Positions 37,806 to 47,444 of a stretch of 64,000 nucleotides of DNA are shown in pieces (position 1 is the stretch's first letter; every line of letters begins with the position of its first letter). The notes beneath the pieces were generated by a model. That model made no database searches. It was not told where the DNA came from and worked only from the letters and a program-made list of their open reading frames with translations. Source of the stretch: Antedon mediterranea (taxonomy: Eukaryota > Echinodermata > Crinoidea > Comatulida > Antedonidae); assembly GCF_964355755.1 (NCBI RefSeq), contig NC_092676.1, positions 21,496,288-21,560,287 on the forward strand, given 5' to 3'. The translations under genes and the position numbers were made by a program.

Positions 37806-37876
37806 GATTTGCAGTATAGTTTCTGTATTATCCTTCATGAAAATACTGTAGCAAAATACTGTACAGGAAAAGAGTG

Positions 37877-37949
37877 CGCCCAATGTGGGGCTCGAACCCA
37901 CGACCCTGAGATTAAGAGTCTCATGCTCTACCGACTGAGCTAACCGGGC
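37877..37949 (-). tRNA. tRNA-Lys(CTT), array copy 17 (consensus)
   Basis: Consensus sequence with intact boxes A and B. Confidence 0.93.
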
Positions 37950-38021
37950 GATTTGCAGTATAGGTTCTGTATTATCTTTCAGGAAAATACTGTAGCAAAA
38001 TACTGTACAGGAAAAGAAGTG

Positions 38022-38091
38022 CGCCCAATGTGGGGCTCGAACCCACCCTGAGGTTAAGAGTCTCATGCTCTACCGACTGAGCTAACCGGGC
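38022..38091 (-). pseudogene. tRNA-Lys, array copy 18, 3-nt deletion
   Basis: Three bases are lost from the variable region and an anticodon-stem pair is broken (plus strand CCCACCCTGAGGTT). Same lesion as copy 22. Confidence 0.7.
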
Positions 38092-38163
38092 GATTTGCAG
38101 TATAGTTTCTGTATTATCCTTCATGAAAATACTGTAGCAAAATACTGTACAGGAAAAGAAGTG

Positions 38164-38236
38164 CGCCCAATGTGGGGCTCGAACCCACGACCCTGAGATT
38201 AAGAGTCTCATGCTCTACCGACTGAGCTAACCGGGC
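38164..38236 (-). tRNA. tRNA-Lys(CTT), array copy 19 (consensus)
   Basis: Consensus sequence with intact boxes A and B. Confidence 0.93.
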
Positions 38237-38308
38237 GATTTGCAGTATACTTTCTGTATTATCCTTCATGAAAATACTGTAGCAAAATATTGTACAGGAA
38301 AAGAAGTG

Positions 38309-38386
38309 CGCCAAATATGGGGCTTGAATTCACGACCCTGAGATTAAGAGTCTCATGCTCTACCGGGCCGACTGAGCTAACCGGGC
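38309..38386 (-). pseudogene. tRNA-Lys pseudogene, array copy 20
   Basis: Box B mutated as in copy 7, plus a 5-base insertion in the D loop. Confidence 0.85.
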
Positions 38387-38458
38387 GATTTGCAGTATAG
38401 TTTCTGTATTATCCTTCATGAAAATGCTGTAGCAAAATACTGTACAGGAAAAGAAGTG

Positions 38459-38531
38459 CGCCCAATGTGGGGCTCGAACCCACGACCCTGAGCTTAAGAG
38501 TCTCATGCTCTACCGACTGAGCTAACCGGGC
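38459..38531 (-). tRNA. tRNA-Lys(CTT), array copy 21
   Basis: One anticodon-stem mismatch (loop followed by GCTCA instead of TCTCA); otherwise consensus. Confidence 0.8.
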
Positions 38532-38603
38532 GATTTGCAGTATAGGTTCTGTATTATCCTTCATGAAAATACTGTAGCAAAATACTGTACAGGAAAAGAA
38601 GTG

Positions 38604-38673
38604 CGCCCAATGTGGGGCTCGAACCCACCCTGAGGTTAAGAGTCTCATGCTCTACCGACTGAGCTAACCGGGC
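38604..38673 (-). pseudogene. tRNA-Lys, array copy 22, 3-nt deletion
   Basis: Same variable-region deletion and stem mismatch as copy 18. Confidence 0.7.
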
Positions 38674-38745
38674 GATTTGCAGTATAGTTTCTGTATTATC
38701 CTTCATGAAAATACTGTAGCAAAATACTGTACAGGAAAAGAAGTG

Positions 38746-38818
38746 CGCCCAATGTGGGGCTCGAACCCACGACCCTGAGATTAAGAGTCTCATGCTCTAC
38801 CGACTGAGCTAACCGGGC
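38746..38818 (-). tRNA. tRNA-Lys(CTT), array copy 23 (consensus)
   Basis: Consensus sequence with intact boxes A and B. Confidence 0.93.
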
Positions 38819-38890
38819 GATTTGCAGTATAGGTTCTGTATTATCTTTCATGAAAATACTGTAGCAAAATACTGTACAGGAAAAGAAGTG

Positions 38891-38963
38891 CGCCCAATGT
38901 GGGGCTCGAACCCACGACCCTGAGATTAAGAGTCTCATGCTCTACCGACTGAGCTAACCGGGC
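38891..38963 (-). tRNA. tRNA-Lys(CTT), array copy 24 (consensus)
   Basis: Consensus sequence with intact boxes A and B. Confidence 0.93.
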
Positions 38964-39035
38964 GATTTGCAGTATAGTTTCTGTATTATCCTTCATGAAA
39001 ATACTGTAGCAAAATACTGTACAGGAAAAGAAGTG

Positions 39036-39108
39036 CGCCCAATGTGGGGCTCGAACCCACGACCCTGAGATTAAGAGTCTCATGCTCTACCGACTGAGCT
39101 AACCGGGC
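39036..39108 (-). tRNA. tRNA-Lys(CTT), array copy 25 (consensus)
   Basis: Consensus sequence with intact boxes A and B. Confidence 0.93.
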
Positions 39109-39180
39109 GATTTGCAGTATAGGTTCTGTATTATCTTTCATGAAAATACTGTAGCAAAATACTGTACAGGAAAAGAAGTG

Positions 39181-39253
39181 CGCCCAATGTGGGGCTCGAA
39201 CCCACGACGCTGGGATTAAGAGTCTCATGCTCTACCGACTGAGCTAACCGGGC
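39181..39253 (-). tRNA. tRNA-Lys(CTT), array copy 26
   Basis: Two changes in the variable region and anticodon stem (plus strand GACGCTGGGATT). Lies next to the LINE insertion. Confidence 0.75.
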
Positions 39254-39266
39254 GATTTGCAGTATA

Positions 39267-40572
39267 AGAATAATAATAACACTAATACTAATAATAATAA
39301 TTTATTTGGAGATTACACTTTTACAACAGTGGCACTCGACCAAATGGAAGGTGCATCCAAGAGAAATATACACAACAAAAAAAAACATGATATAAAAAAT
39401 AACAATTACAATAAAAAGTCGACGTAGGTCAACATGTCAAAACAATTCAACTACAGTAACTACAATACCATTGAACTGACACCTAAAAATACAAAATTAC
39501 AAGAAATAAACATATAGAATAGGTAGGAACTGTACAATACAAAATGAATTGGGCAACAACAATGTAGACCTAACACTATAATGAGATAGATATCAATCAT
39601 TTAGTGAGATAGATATCAATCATTTAGTTAGATATCAATCATTTAGTTTGATTGATATGAACATTACTCGCCTAGAACAATACATCTGTGTGCCCAAGCT
39701 CTTTTAAGATAGTGCTTACAGTAACAATCAAAGATATTTGATATGGAATCGACGTCATACATATAATGATAGTAGTTATCAGTTCCACCTAGTACAAGAT
39801 TTAATTTGGTGTTCAGGTCACCAGAGATAAAATTTTCCCATACATCTAAATGATTGATATCGATTAACATATATTCTAATTTGGTATATTCTTCAATCCT
39901 TATGCCATTGAGTTGGTTACATGTGAATAGAAAATGTTGAATGTCTTCTAAACCATTCTTACACATTTTACAGATACCATCATATTCAGGAAGCCACTTA
40001 CAACTCCTGTGACCTAAAGGAAGGGTGTTAGAATGTAGTTTGAATTTGAGGCTAGATCCTAGAAAGTCTGTACAATCCAATAAATATTTTTCAAGGCACG
40101 GATTAGACTTAATAAGAGAGTATGTCTGAAGTGACGATTTTCTTAGCATTTCACTTTTCCAAAATGCAATGTTTGTGTCATGCATCAACTCTTTAAATCT
40201 CTTAACCCAATGACTATCAGGGTCATTGCCAAGGTAGGAAGTTTCGAAAATTGAGTCAATGTCCATATTAATAGACGCACACGTCTTAGCAAAACTGGGA
40301 ATCAGTTTATAGCGTGGTTCTACATTTGTAGTTGAACTTAGACACGTATTAAGCATAAAGTTAGGCCAACGGTGTTTATCCATGTTCATTACATTATTAA
40401 TAAATTTGGCTCTAGATATATCTTGAATAACTTTAATTGGAACCCACCCTAAATCCCCATACAAGGCCTCTTTAGGTGTATTTCTACTAGCTTTTAAGAT
40501 GTACCGCGTCATTTGTAATTGAAGTGACTCAATGTTTTCAATATCTTTCCTGCTTTGGCTAACCCAAGCAGT
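39267..40572 (-). mobile_element. 5'-truncated LINE, 1306 bp, inserted in the tRNA array
   Basis: An open frame from the 5' junction at about 40572 to 39664 encodes the region that follows the reverse transcriptase core in many non-LTR retrotransposons: AWVSQSRKDIENIE, LQMTRYILKASRNTP, LGWVPIKVIQDI and a zinc-binding-like C-x2-C-x8-H-x4-C (CKMCKNGLEDIQHFLFTC). The RT catalytic domain and everything upstream are missing. The stop is followed by an AT-rich 3' UTR ending in an (ATA)n / TTATT tail at the left edge. Removing it restores a normal 72-bp tRNA spacer with no base lost. No clear target-site duplication was seen. The frame is still open, so insertion was probably recent. Exact clade not assigned. 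Confidence 0.88.
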
Positions 40573-40631
40573 GTTTCTGTATTATCCTTCATGAAAATAC
40601 TGTAGCAAATTACTGTACAGGAAAATAAGTG

Positions 40632-40704
40632 CGCCCAATGTGGGGCACGAACCCACGACCCTGAGATTAAGAGTCTCTTTCTCTACCGACTGAGCTAACC
40701 GGGT
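40632..40704 (-). tRNA. tRNA-Lys(CTT), array copy 27 (diverged)
   Basis: Full length with changes at the first base, T loop (GGGGCACGAAC on the plus strand) and anticodon/D-stem region (CTCTTTCTC). Confidence 0.6.
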
Positions 40705-40776
40705 GATTTGCAGTATAGTTTCTGTATTATCCTTCATGAAAATACTGTAGCAAAATACTGTACAGGAAAAGAAGTG

Positions 40777-40849
40777 CGCCCAATGTGGGGCTCGAACCCA
40801 CGACCCTGAGATTAAGAGTCTCATGCTCTACGGACTGAGCTAACCGGGC
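40777..40849 (-). tRNA. tRNA-Lys(CTT), array copy 28
   Basis: One D-loop change (CAGTCCG); otherwise consensus. Confidence 0.85.
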
Positions 40850-40921
40850 GACCTGCAGTATAGTTTCTGTATTATCCTTCATGAAAATACTGTAGCAAAA
40901 TATTTTACAGGAAAAGAAGTG

Positions 40922-40994
40922 CGCCCAATATGGGGCTTGAATTCACGACCCTGAGATTAAGAGTCTCATGCTCTACCGACTGATCTAACCGGGC
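40922..40994 (-). pseudogene. tRNA-Lys, array copy 29, box B mutated
   Basis: GAATTC-type T arm plus a D-stem change (TTAGATCAG). Confidence 0.7.
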
Positions 40995-41066
40995 GATTTG
41001 CAGTATAGTTTCTGTATTATCCTTCATGAAAATACTGTAGCAAAATACTGTACAGGAAAAGAAGTG

Positions 41067-41139
41067 CGCCCAATGTGGGGCTCGAACCGACGACCCTGAG
41101 ATTAAGAGTCTCATGCTCTACCGACTGAGCTAACCGGGC
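41067..41139 (-). tRNA. tRNA-Lys(CTT), array copy 30
   Basis: One T-stem change (plus strand GAACCGACG). Last copy of the main array; the upstream spacer diverges after it. Confidence 0.78.
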
Positions 41140-42435
41140 GATTCGTTGTATGATTGCTGTATTTTCCTTCATGCAACTATAGCAAAATACTGTACGGGAC
41201 AGAGGTTTTTTTAATATAACTATATAGTAATATACAAACATTATAACATGAATGTGTGTGGTTGGAAAGCACGAACCATGAATCAGATGCACAAACTACG
41301 CCCAATGTGATGTACATTTTTATTTATTCAACATCAAAAAGAAGAAGAACTATAGAATTCAAATAAATATACAATATACATTTAAAATACAGCATTACTT
41401 TACTAAAATGTAATTTATCATTATTTTGTATCAGAGATTTCTCTTACATATTCAATGTGTGCTTGGCTCGCTAAGATGATTTTGTGTAATTTGACCATTT
41501 GGCATTTGCAGTGTGAATTATATAGTATCGTATATCGAAAACAATATATCAAGCACAGCACGAGCACTGACCTCAAACTCCATGTTTAACAAATTGGCAC
41601 TTGTATGTTACATCATGATTTATACTAAACTATATGTTGATTGCTGTCACCTCAAAGTCGACTACTGAACGGCAGGTAAGAAATGTTATAAAATAGGTGT
41701 TAATCCATGTTTTCGTCTCGTTATTATATATCGTTATTATTGTTATATTTTCATTTTGTTTTTACAATTATATAAAACAACAAAATCAACTCTGGGAGTG
41801 TACCTATGTACAAAACTTAATTCTTAGGCCTACTTTTGTTTCTATACATTTATCAATAGGGTATTAATCTAGTTGATTCATTTATTTTGACAATAAGAAC
41901 AATCTATTGTTGCTAAATTTTTTTAAACTTTAGGCCCTATTCATCAAATTAATTAAATAAAATTTTAAGTTGCATAAGTATGTATTCCCCACACAGCGGG
42001 TTTAGGTCCACTTAGTCTTCTAAATGCATTGTATTATTTCATTTTGCGTGAAAAAATAATGTACTTGATATTTAAAAAAATAGTTTTTCCTTTTAAAATA
42101 ATCTTCAAATTTTTCATCGTCCTGGTATTAAACTATAATTTTTGATATAAATACGGGTTTATCAATCTTCGAAAATTGTCTAGGAATTGTAGCAAGTTGA
42201 CGTCACAGTAATACCAATAGATTAGTTTCCACTTATGTATTCGGCTGAGAATTGTGGTATAATTGAACATCCATGGGAGAATTCACCGAGCGACTTAGTA
42301 ATCTATACAGTCAAGTACGAAAGAAGTAGATGATGTTGATTTTGATGGTGACCTTTTCCGATTTGCTATAACGATATGGCAACACTTTATTGTAATGATC
42401 TGATCATAAATGCAAATCAAAACGACAGTTAATTA

Positions 42436-42650
42436 TACAGTGGAACTTCTCCTTTGAGACACCCCCATTCAGAGACCACCCTATTCAGGGAACAACCTAT
42501 TAAGAGACCACCTATTCGGGGAACTCTTTCAAAGTTCAAAGTGACACTCCCTTTTGAAATGAATGAGGGGAAATAAACACATGGTCAACCCCTATTCAGG
42601 GGACACGACACCCATTTTAAGGGGATACTTTGTTGGCTCATGAAGGTGCC
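42436..42650. mobile_element. non-autonomous element with repeated CCTATTCAGGG motifs
   Basis: Begins TACAGTGGAACTTCTCC and repeats GAGACCACC, CCTATTCAGGG and CCCCTATTCAGGGGACAC several times. A fragment of the same type is at 15125-15200. A Tc1/mariner-like origin is a guess from the CAGTGGAAC start. Confidence 0.5.
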
Positions 42651-43713
42651 TCCTTAAAATTAAATAAAATAGGTCCCGGCGCACAGGTTGAAAAAAATTA
42701 GTGTATGTAAAAAAGTTAATAAAAGTAGGGCCTAAGCATATAAATAGTAAATTTCAACATTTCATTGCGTAATATGTTATGGACCAGAGATTGTGAAAAA
42801 AAAAAAAACCGAATCGAATTGCAAACTGCAAACGTAAAAAGAAATGTGTTCATGTGTCGCCTTCTGTGCAACAGGACAGAAGTGTGTGGGCCGGATGAAT
42901 TGAAGTGGGGTTGGCGATCCTATGTAGGCCCGCATATAATGACATGCATTTCTTCTTCTTCGATTACATTACACTTCACGCCACACGGTTAACTTATATA
43001 TACCTTGTCGTGACGTGTACATTAAATAGCGCCTTCCGGCCTACGATCTATCCTAACGTGATTATGAATTCTATCTTAATATTGAATTGGTATTCGATTA
43101 GTAAATGCCAATTGTTTTTGCTCGTAACACAGTGGTTCTGCTGGCTCGTGTGTTTTGTGATTGGAATTTGGTCCGGTACCTGCTACGTGATGTAAGTATG
43201 TTTGTGTTTTCTAGTTTACCTGGGCAAATGTAAATTGATACGAATTACAAATACTATTCTAAATACAAGTCTTAATATTGTTTTACCGTATATGTCTTAT
43301 TTTATAGTTTGCAATTAAATTATTACAAATTGATTCAAGTATACCGATATTCTTCAAAGGCATAGGCTGGTTTTGACGGAGAGGTGGAAAAGTTTTTGGG
43401 ATTGTGGAACAATTATATTATAATTTTATTTCAAATGGTAGGCCCTACTAAGTTTCTAGTCTGCAAATTAATAACTGAATGTGTGTCGTGTGTGCTTACC
43501 AAACGTTCTCCTAAATTATAGGTAATCGTTCGATGTCAAAAACGATTTATTAAAAACGTCTAGTTTGGACACGCCCTTGTTGTTGAATGCATTGTTTTAT
43601 TTACGTTAATTTTTGTTTTACAAAAACAGAAGAATATAAAAGATGAATGTGCCGCGTATAAAAAGCGGTTGTTATCGTAATTTTAACGCACCACGCCCCT
43701 GGATCTGCCTCTG

Positions 43714-44058
43714 TTAAGCCCCGGCGCACACTAGAGCTTTCGGCTGAGCCAACTGGCACGAGTAACACTTGGCTCACATTGTGCGCCGGCCACGCGTACC
43801 GCTGAAGAAAATATCTATCGTGTTTAATATTTATTTGTCATTTTGTGCGCTGAACATGAGCAGATAGCTCACTAAAAAATTCCACACTGCGCATGACATG
43901 TTCTGATTCATTATATGTCAGCGCGTGCGGTATAGCGTAGTAAGTAATTATCCAATCAGAAAATCGGCATGCGTCCGATCCACAACGTGATCACAGTTTG
44001 CGACTGGCACGAGTAACACTTGGCTCAGCCGATAGCTCTGGTGTGCCCCGGGCTTTAA
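43714..44058. mobile_element. TTAA-flanked MITE, GC-rich TIR
   Basis: Left end GCCCCGGCGCACACTAGAGC, right end GCTCTGGTGTGCCCCGGGCT, flanked by TTAA at 43714-43717 and 44055-44058. CACGAGTAACACTTGGCTCA occurs in both halves. Confidence 0.8.
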
Positions 44059-44565
44059 ATACATTGTCCGTAATTAATTCGTTTTTAAACCGAAGAACAA
44101 CAGTTTTAAACGCGTAGTAGTTGTTTTCAACATTTCAAGGCACCGCGCCCAAATTGTGTGATGTCCGATAGTTTGTTGATTTCTTCGAAACGCGTACCGC
44201 GGCTGCTTTGTCATTAATATGCATTAAAACGATATGTATACCTATAATTACTGTCAAGGCATATTAAAGGTCACAGTGTGAGAAAAACATTTGGATTTCT
44301 TAGCATTTTGCCGCCTTAGCTTTTAATAATCAGTATCAAAAGTAATTAACTTTTAGTTTAAATTACAGATATCTATTATGCAAATTCTAATCATCTATGC
44401 CATTATACAGATCACCAGAGGCTGTTCAAATTTAAGTGTGTGTTTACAATATTCTTCATGTATGAAAACGTATTAGTCTCTAATTATCGCTAGGACTTAT
44501 TCAAGCAAAATAATTAATATCACATTTGGATTATTCAGTTACTTACTGTACATGACAAATAAGTG

Positions 44566-44652
44566 CGCCCAATGTGGGGCTCGAACCCACGACCCTGAGA
44601 TTAGGAGTCTCATACTCGGAGTCTCATACTCTACCGACTGAGCTAACCAGGC
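44566..44652 (-). pseudogene. tRNA-Lys pseudogene with duplicated anticodon segment
   Basis: A 14-base insertion repeats part of the anticodon/D region (GGAGTCTCATACTC twice on the plus strand) and the loop reads CTCCTAA. Outlying copy. Confidence 0.85.
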
Positions 44653-44723
44653 GATTTGCATTATAGTTTCTGTATTATCCTTCATGAAAATACTATAGCA
44701 AAATACTGTACAGGAAAAAAGTG

Positions 44724-44828
44724 CGCCCAATGTGGGGCTCGAACCCACGACCCTGAGATTAAGAGTCTCATGCTCTACCACGACCCTGAAATGAAGAGTA
44801 TCATGCTCTACTGACTGAGCTAACCGTG
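44724..44828 (-). pseudogene. composite tRNA-Lys pseudogene
   Basis: A tRNA-Lys 3' half and anticodon arm joined to a second, decayed anticodon/D-arm copy; looks like unequal recombination between two copies. Confidence 0.8.
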
Positions 44829-44967
44829 AGATTTGCTGTTTATCTTTTGTATTTTATTTATGGGAAAACTATAGCAAAATATACTGAACACGAGAAAAAG
44901 TGCGCCCAATATGCATTTTTTTGTGTATTTTCCTTCTTTAGCAAAATATTGTACAGGAAAAGAAGTG

Positions 44968-45040
44968 CGCCCAATGTGGGGCTCGAACCCACGACCCTGA
45001 GATTAAGAGTCTCATGCTCTACCAACTGAGCTAACCGGGC
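44968..45040 (-). tRNA. tRNA-Lys(CTT), outlying intact copy
   Basis: Consensus apart from one D-loop base (CAGTTGG, which still fits box A). The TTTT terminator is retained. Separated from the main array by about 3.8 kb. Confidence 0.9.
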
Positions 45041-45112
45041 GATTTTATTGTTTTTCTTTTTAATTTTATTTATGGGAGAACTATAGCAAAATACTGTACA
45101 GGAAAAGAAGTG

Positions 45113-45185
45113 CGCCCAATGTGGGGCTCGAACACACGACCCTGAGATTGAGAGTCTCGTGCCCTACCGACTGAGCTAACTAATT
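45113..45185 (-). pseudogene. tRNA-like copy with CTC anticodon loop
   Basis: The anticodon loop reads CTCTCAA, giving a CTC (Glu) anticodon in a Lys body, but the 5' acceptor strand is lost (TTAGTTAGC preceded by unrelated AT sequence). Probably dead. Confidence 0.7.
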
Positions 45186-45298
45186 ATTTTTATACTTTCT
45201 ATAATTTCCTTTATGTAAAAACTATAGCGAAATACTGTGCAGGAAAAAAAGTGCATTGTCAAGTAACATTGTGTTTTGTTGTTTTTTTTTTCAATTGC

Positions 45299-45300
45299 AG
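45299..45300 (+). promoter_or_regulatory. 3' splice acceptor before GPCR 1 leader
   Basis: A T-rich tract followed by CAATTGCAG ends at 45300, 77 nt before the start codon, implying a spliced 5' UTR. Supported only by the motif. Confidence 0.5.
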
Positions 45301-45377
45301 ATTTTGGGTGCTTAATGCATATCTCTACGATAGCAAGTGTTACTAGAATCTCCAATATAATAAATAAAATTTAAAAA

Positions 45378-46448
45378 ATGGAATCATATATTAATTATAC
45401 TCTAGAAGGAACAGTGTACAATTCTACTGCTATGCCTACAACCTCTACAGAATGTGTCAGGCGGTTAAATGAAAGTTTAGTAAAGCTTATAATTGTGATG
45501 TGTGTACTAGGGTCTGTTGGATTAATCGCTAACGTTTTATTAATCGTCATTATATTGATCAACCGAAAGATGAGATCTTCGGCGATAATCTTAATCGTAA
45601 ATGCCTGCTTTGGAGAAATAATCATGTTAATTGTATTTGTTCCCTTTAATGTTAGTTACTTTCTAACTTCTACTTGGATGTTCGGTGACTTTCTTTGTAA
45701 AGCTTTGAATGGAGTGGTACATTTTTCAAGCGCTGTAACAATTTACACTTTTGTAGCACTGAGTTTTGATCGTTACGTCGCAGTTGCGTATCCACTGGAA
45801 CCCGGTAGAGCCTGGACGGCCAAACGTACAATACTCACCCAGCTAATAATCAACCTGGTTGGAATCGTTGTAAGCATTCCAAAAATTATTACAGCGCAGG
45901 AGATACATCGACCTATGTACATGTGCCCACAATGCTACTACCTTCAACACGGAACAAAATTCGCAAAAGTATACGTTCTTCTAGTATTCATAGTGTCCTA
46001 CGTTACGCCGTTGCTACTGACGGCGTTTAACTACGTTCGCATTGCAATCGTTTTATTTAAAAGCGTCAGTACGAATAAACGTCACGGCGTTAATCACCAC
46101 ACGGATTCACGCATTCGTCTTGCTAGAACGTTGCTTGTAATGGTTGTGGTGTATTCTTTATGTTTATTACCAAGATATATCTATTCTATCAGTTATCAGT
46201 TTATGTTTCACGATGTAGAACGATTGAATAAGTTTGCTGGAAAGTTTTACTTCTTTGCGATCGTCTGTTTGCTGTGTTCGTCGTTCGTCAATCCAGGTGT
46301 CCTCTTCTTCATTACTGGATACAATAGAAGTTTTTGTAAGGCGGTAAAACAAGAATCAGCAAAAGTTCTAGTGAGGTACCATAAATCGAATCAGAGGAAA
46401 GACTGTAGCTCCAGTGCCAGTGCGTCTGTTTCGATAGTGAACACCTAA
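45378..46448 (+). CDS. class A GPCR, bombesin/endothelin-like peptide receptor type
   Basis: 356 residues in one exon; start AAAATGG. The N terminus has NYT, NST and NES glycosylation sites. Seven hydrophobic segments, TM1 from about 35. N52 fits position 1.50; C107 and an ECL2 cysteine (183 or 186) make the usual disulfide; DRY is at 131-133; P211 and Y219 in TM5; CLLP 262-265 in TM6; NPGVLF 305-310 in TM7. SRIRLARTLLVMVVVYSLCL resembles bombesin receptor TM6. Odd: the conserved acidic residue of TM2 (2.50) is Glu80 rather than Asp, and the TM4 tryptophan is Asn159. C320 is a possible palmitoylation site. The ligand cannot be read from sequence. Paralogous to the receptor at 51640. Confidence 0.92.
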   Translation: MESYINYTLEGTVYNSTAMPTTSTECVRRLNESLVKLIIVMCVLGSVGLIANVLLIVIILINRKMRSSAIILIVNACFGEIIMLIVFVPFNVSYFLTSTWMFGDFLCKALNGVVHFSSAVTIYTFVALSFDRYVAVAYPLEPGRAWTAKRTILTQLIINLVGIVVSIPKIITAQEIHRPMYMCPQCYYLQHGTKFAKVYVLLVFIVSYVTPLLLTAFNYVRIAIVLFKSVSTNKRHGVNHHTDSRIRLARTLLVMVVVYSLCLLPRYIYSISYQFMFHDVERLNKFAGKFYFFAIVCLLCSSFVNPGVLFFITGYNRSFCKAVKQESAKVLVRYHKSNQRKDCSSSASASVSIVNT

Positions 46449-46662
46449 AGCCTGTTTTCCTGTTGACGTTATTCGATGCTATCGTTAACAATAATCGGCA
46501 ATCTTCTACGTAAACATTGAAATGTTAACGATTTACAGGAAAATGTAATCGCTATAGTTATCATTTAAACTTCATCGTTTTCAAACGATCGTCGTTGAAC
46601 TTTTAACGATCAACGACGATAGCGTCGAATAACGTCGACAGGAAAACAGAACAGACTTAAAA
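46446..46662. mobile_element. MITE in the 3' region of GPCR 1
   Basis: Left CTGTTTTCCTGTTGACGTTA then TTCGATGCTATCGTTAAC; right CGATAGCGTCGAATAACGTC then GACAGGAAAACAG, near-perfect inverted arms. It begins directly at the GPCR stop codon (TAAAGCC), so it must lie in the 3' UTR if the transcript extends past it. Confidence 0.85.
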
Positions 46663-47179
46663 TACGTTTTAATTTATTGTGAAAAACGAGTAAACTTTAT
46701 TTGTACATCTTACGGCAAACATACCGAATGCATGATATCAATTATGGCATAAAATCATGAATAATGCATATCATAACTTAAATTACGATCGACAATTACG
46801 ATTTAAAAATACAGTAGTGATACTGCCAAATGATGACGATATTTATTATGAATGTATGTTGATGATAATGAAGATGTTGATGATGGGAAATGTGATCATG
46901 ATTTAATGGTTATGATGAAGATTATGATTCTTAGTATTATGAAAATGAATGATTGATTGAATTAGGATTGATAATGACCGGGTTATGCTGATAATGACGT
47001 AAAATAATAGGACTACTTTGATCATTATCCTGAAGATTGATCTTACATTGATTATGATGATGACGATTACGGTAAGAAATCTATATGGAAGACGATGATG
47101 AAAGTTATTTCAACTGTAAATATGCATATAAAATAGTGTCTATGGCGCAATGTAAAACTACGTAACACAGCGGCCTATT

Positions 47180-47294
47180 TTAAGCTTGGTTTGCAACGCA
47201 ATGAAAACACAACGCAAGCGAGTTTACCAATGACAAGCGAAAGTTACAGCGCCTACGTTTTTGCGTTGCGTCCTAGTGAGAACCAAGCTTTATA
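47180..47294. mobile_element. MITE family 2 copy
   Basis: TTAAGCTTGGTTTGCAACGC on the left; GCGTTGCGTCCTAGTGAGAA then CCAAGCTTTA on the right; internal ACCAATGACAAGCGA. Confidence 0.8.
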
Positions 47295-47303
47295 AAAGAG
47301 CAA

Positions 47304-47444
47304 CAAAGATGGTGACGTAATTCCAAATGTGTACACTTTATTTCCTCTCACAAAGATGGTGACGTAATTCCAAATGTGTACACTGTATTTCCTCTCACAA
47401 AGATGGTGACGTAATTCCAAATGTGTACACTGTATTTCCTCTCA
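47304..47444. repeat. three perfect-phase copies of a 47-bp unit
   Basis: Units start at 47304, 47351 and 47398, each CAAAGATGGTGACGTAATTC to TTTCCTCTCA. Units 2 and 3 appear identical; unit 1 differs by one base (CACTTTATTT). Each holds a GTGACGTAA CRE-like core. Confidence 0.95.

Larger units (their letters stand above)
35613..41139 (-). repeat. tRNA-Lys(CTT) tandem array, ~145-bp unit
   Basis: Thirty copies, all minus strand. Each unit is a 73-nt tRNA plus a ~72-nt spacer that includes TTCATGAAAATACTGTAGC. The plus strand CAGGAAAAGAAGTG left of each gene gives a TTTT Pol III terminator about 6 nt after the tRNA 3' end. Intact copies have box A (TAGCTCAGTCGG) and box B (GGTTCGAGCCC). Eight copies are identical to the consensus. 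A LINE splits the array at 39267-40572. A 709-bp block of five units is duplicated in tandem. Confidence 0.95.
41140..44565. other. stretch between tRNA array and outlying copies
   Basis: No convincing coding exon. A strong donor-like GTAAGTAT at 43191-43198 could end a noncoding first exon of the GPCR gene at 45378. Contains a GACACCCC repeat element (42436-42650) and a TTAA-flanked MITE (43714-44058). Confidence 0.45.

Noticed and set aside
35613-41139. CRISPR-like look of regularly spaced repeats
   Set aside because: The repeated part is a tRNA gene, the spacers are repeated too, and the genome is eukaryotic.
35993-41292. Many overlapping ~65-130-residue minus-strand ORFs with a repeated motif
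   Set aside because: They read through tRNA genes and spacers; the protein repetition is a by-product of the 145-bp DNA unit.
42765-43195. Overlapping plus-strand ORFs (75 and 96 residues) before the GTAAGTAT donor
   Set aside because: No recognisable domain and simple composition; at most a noncoding first exon.
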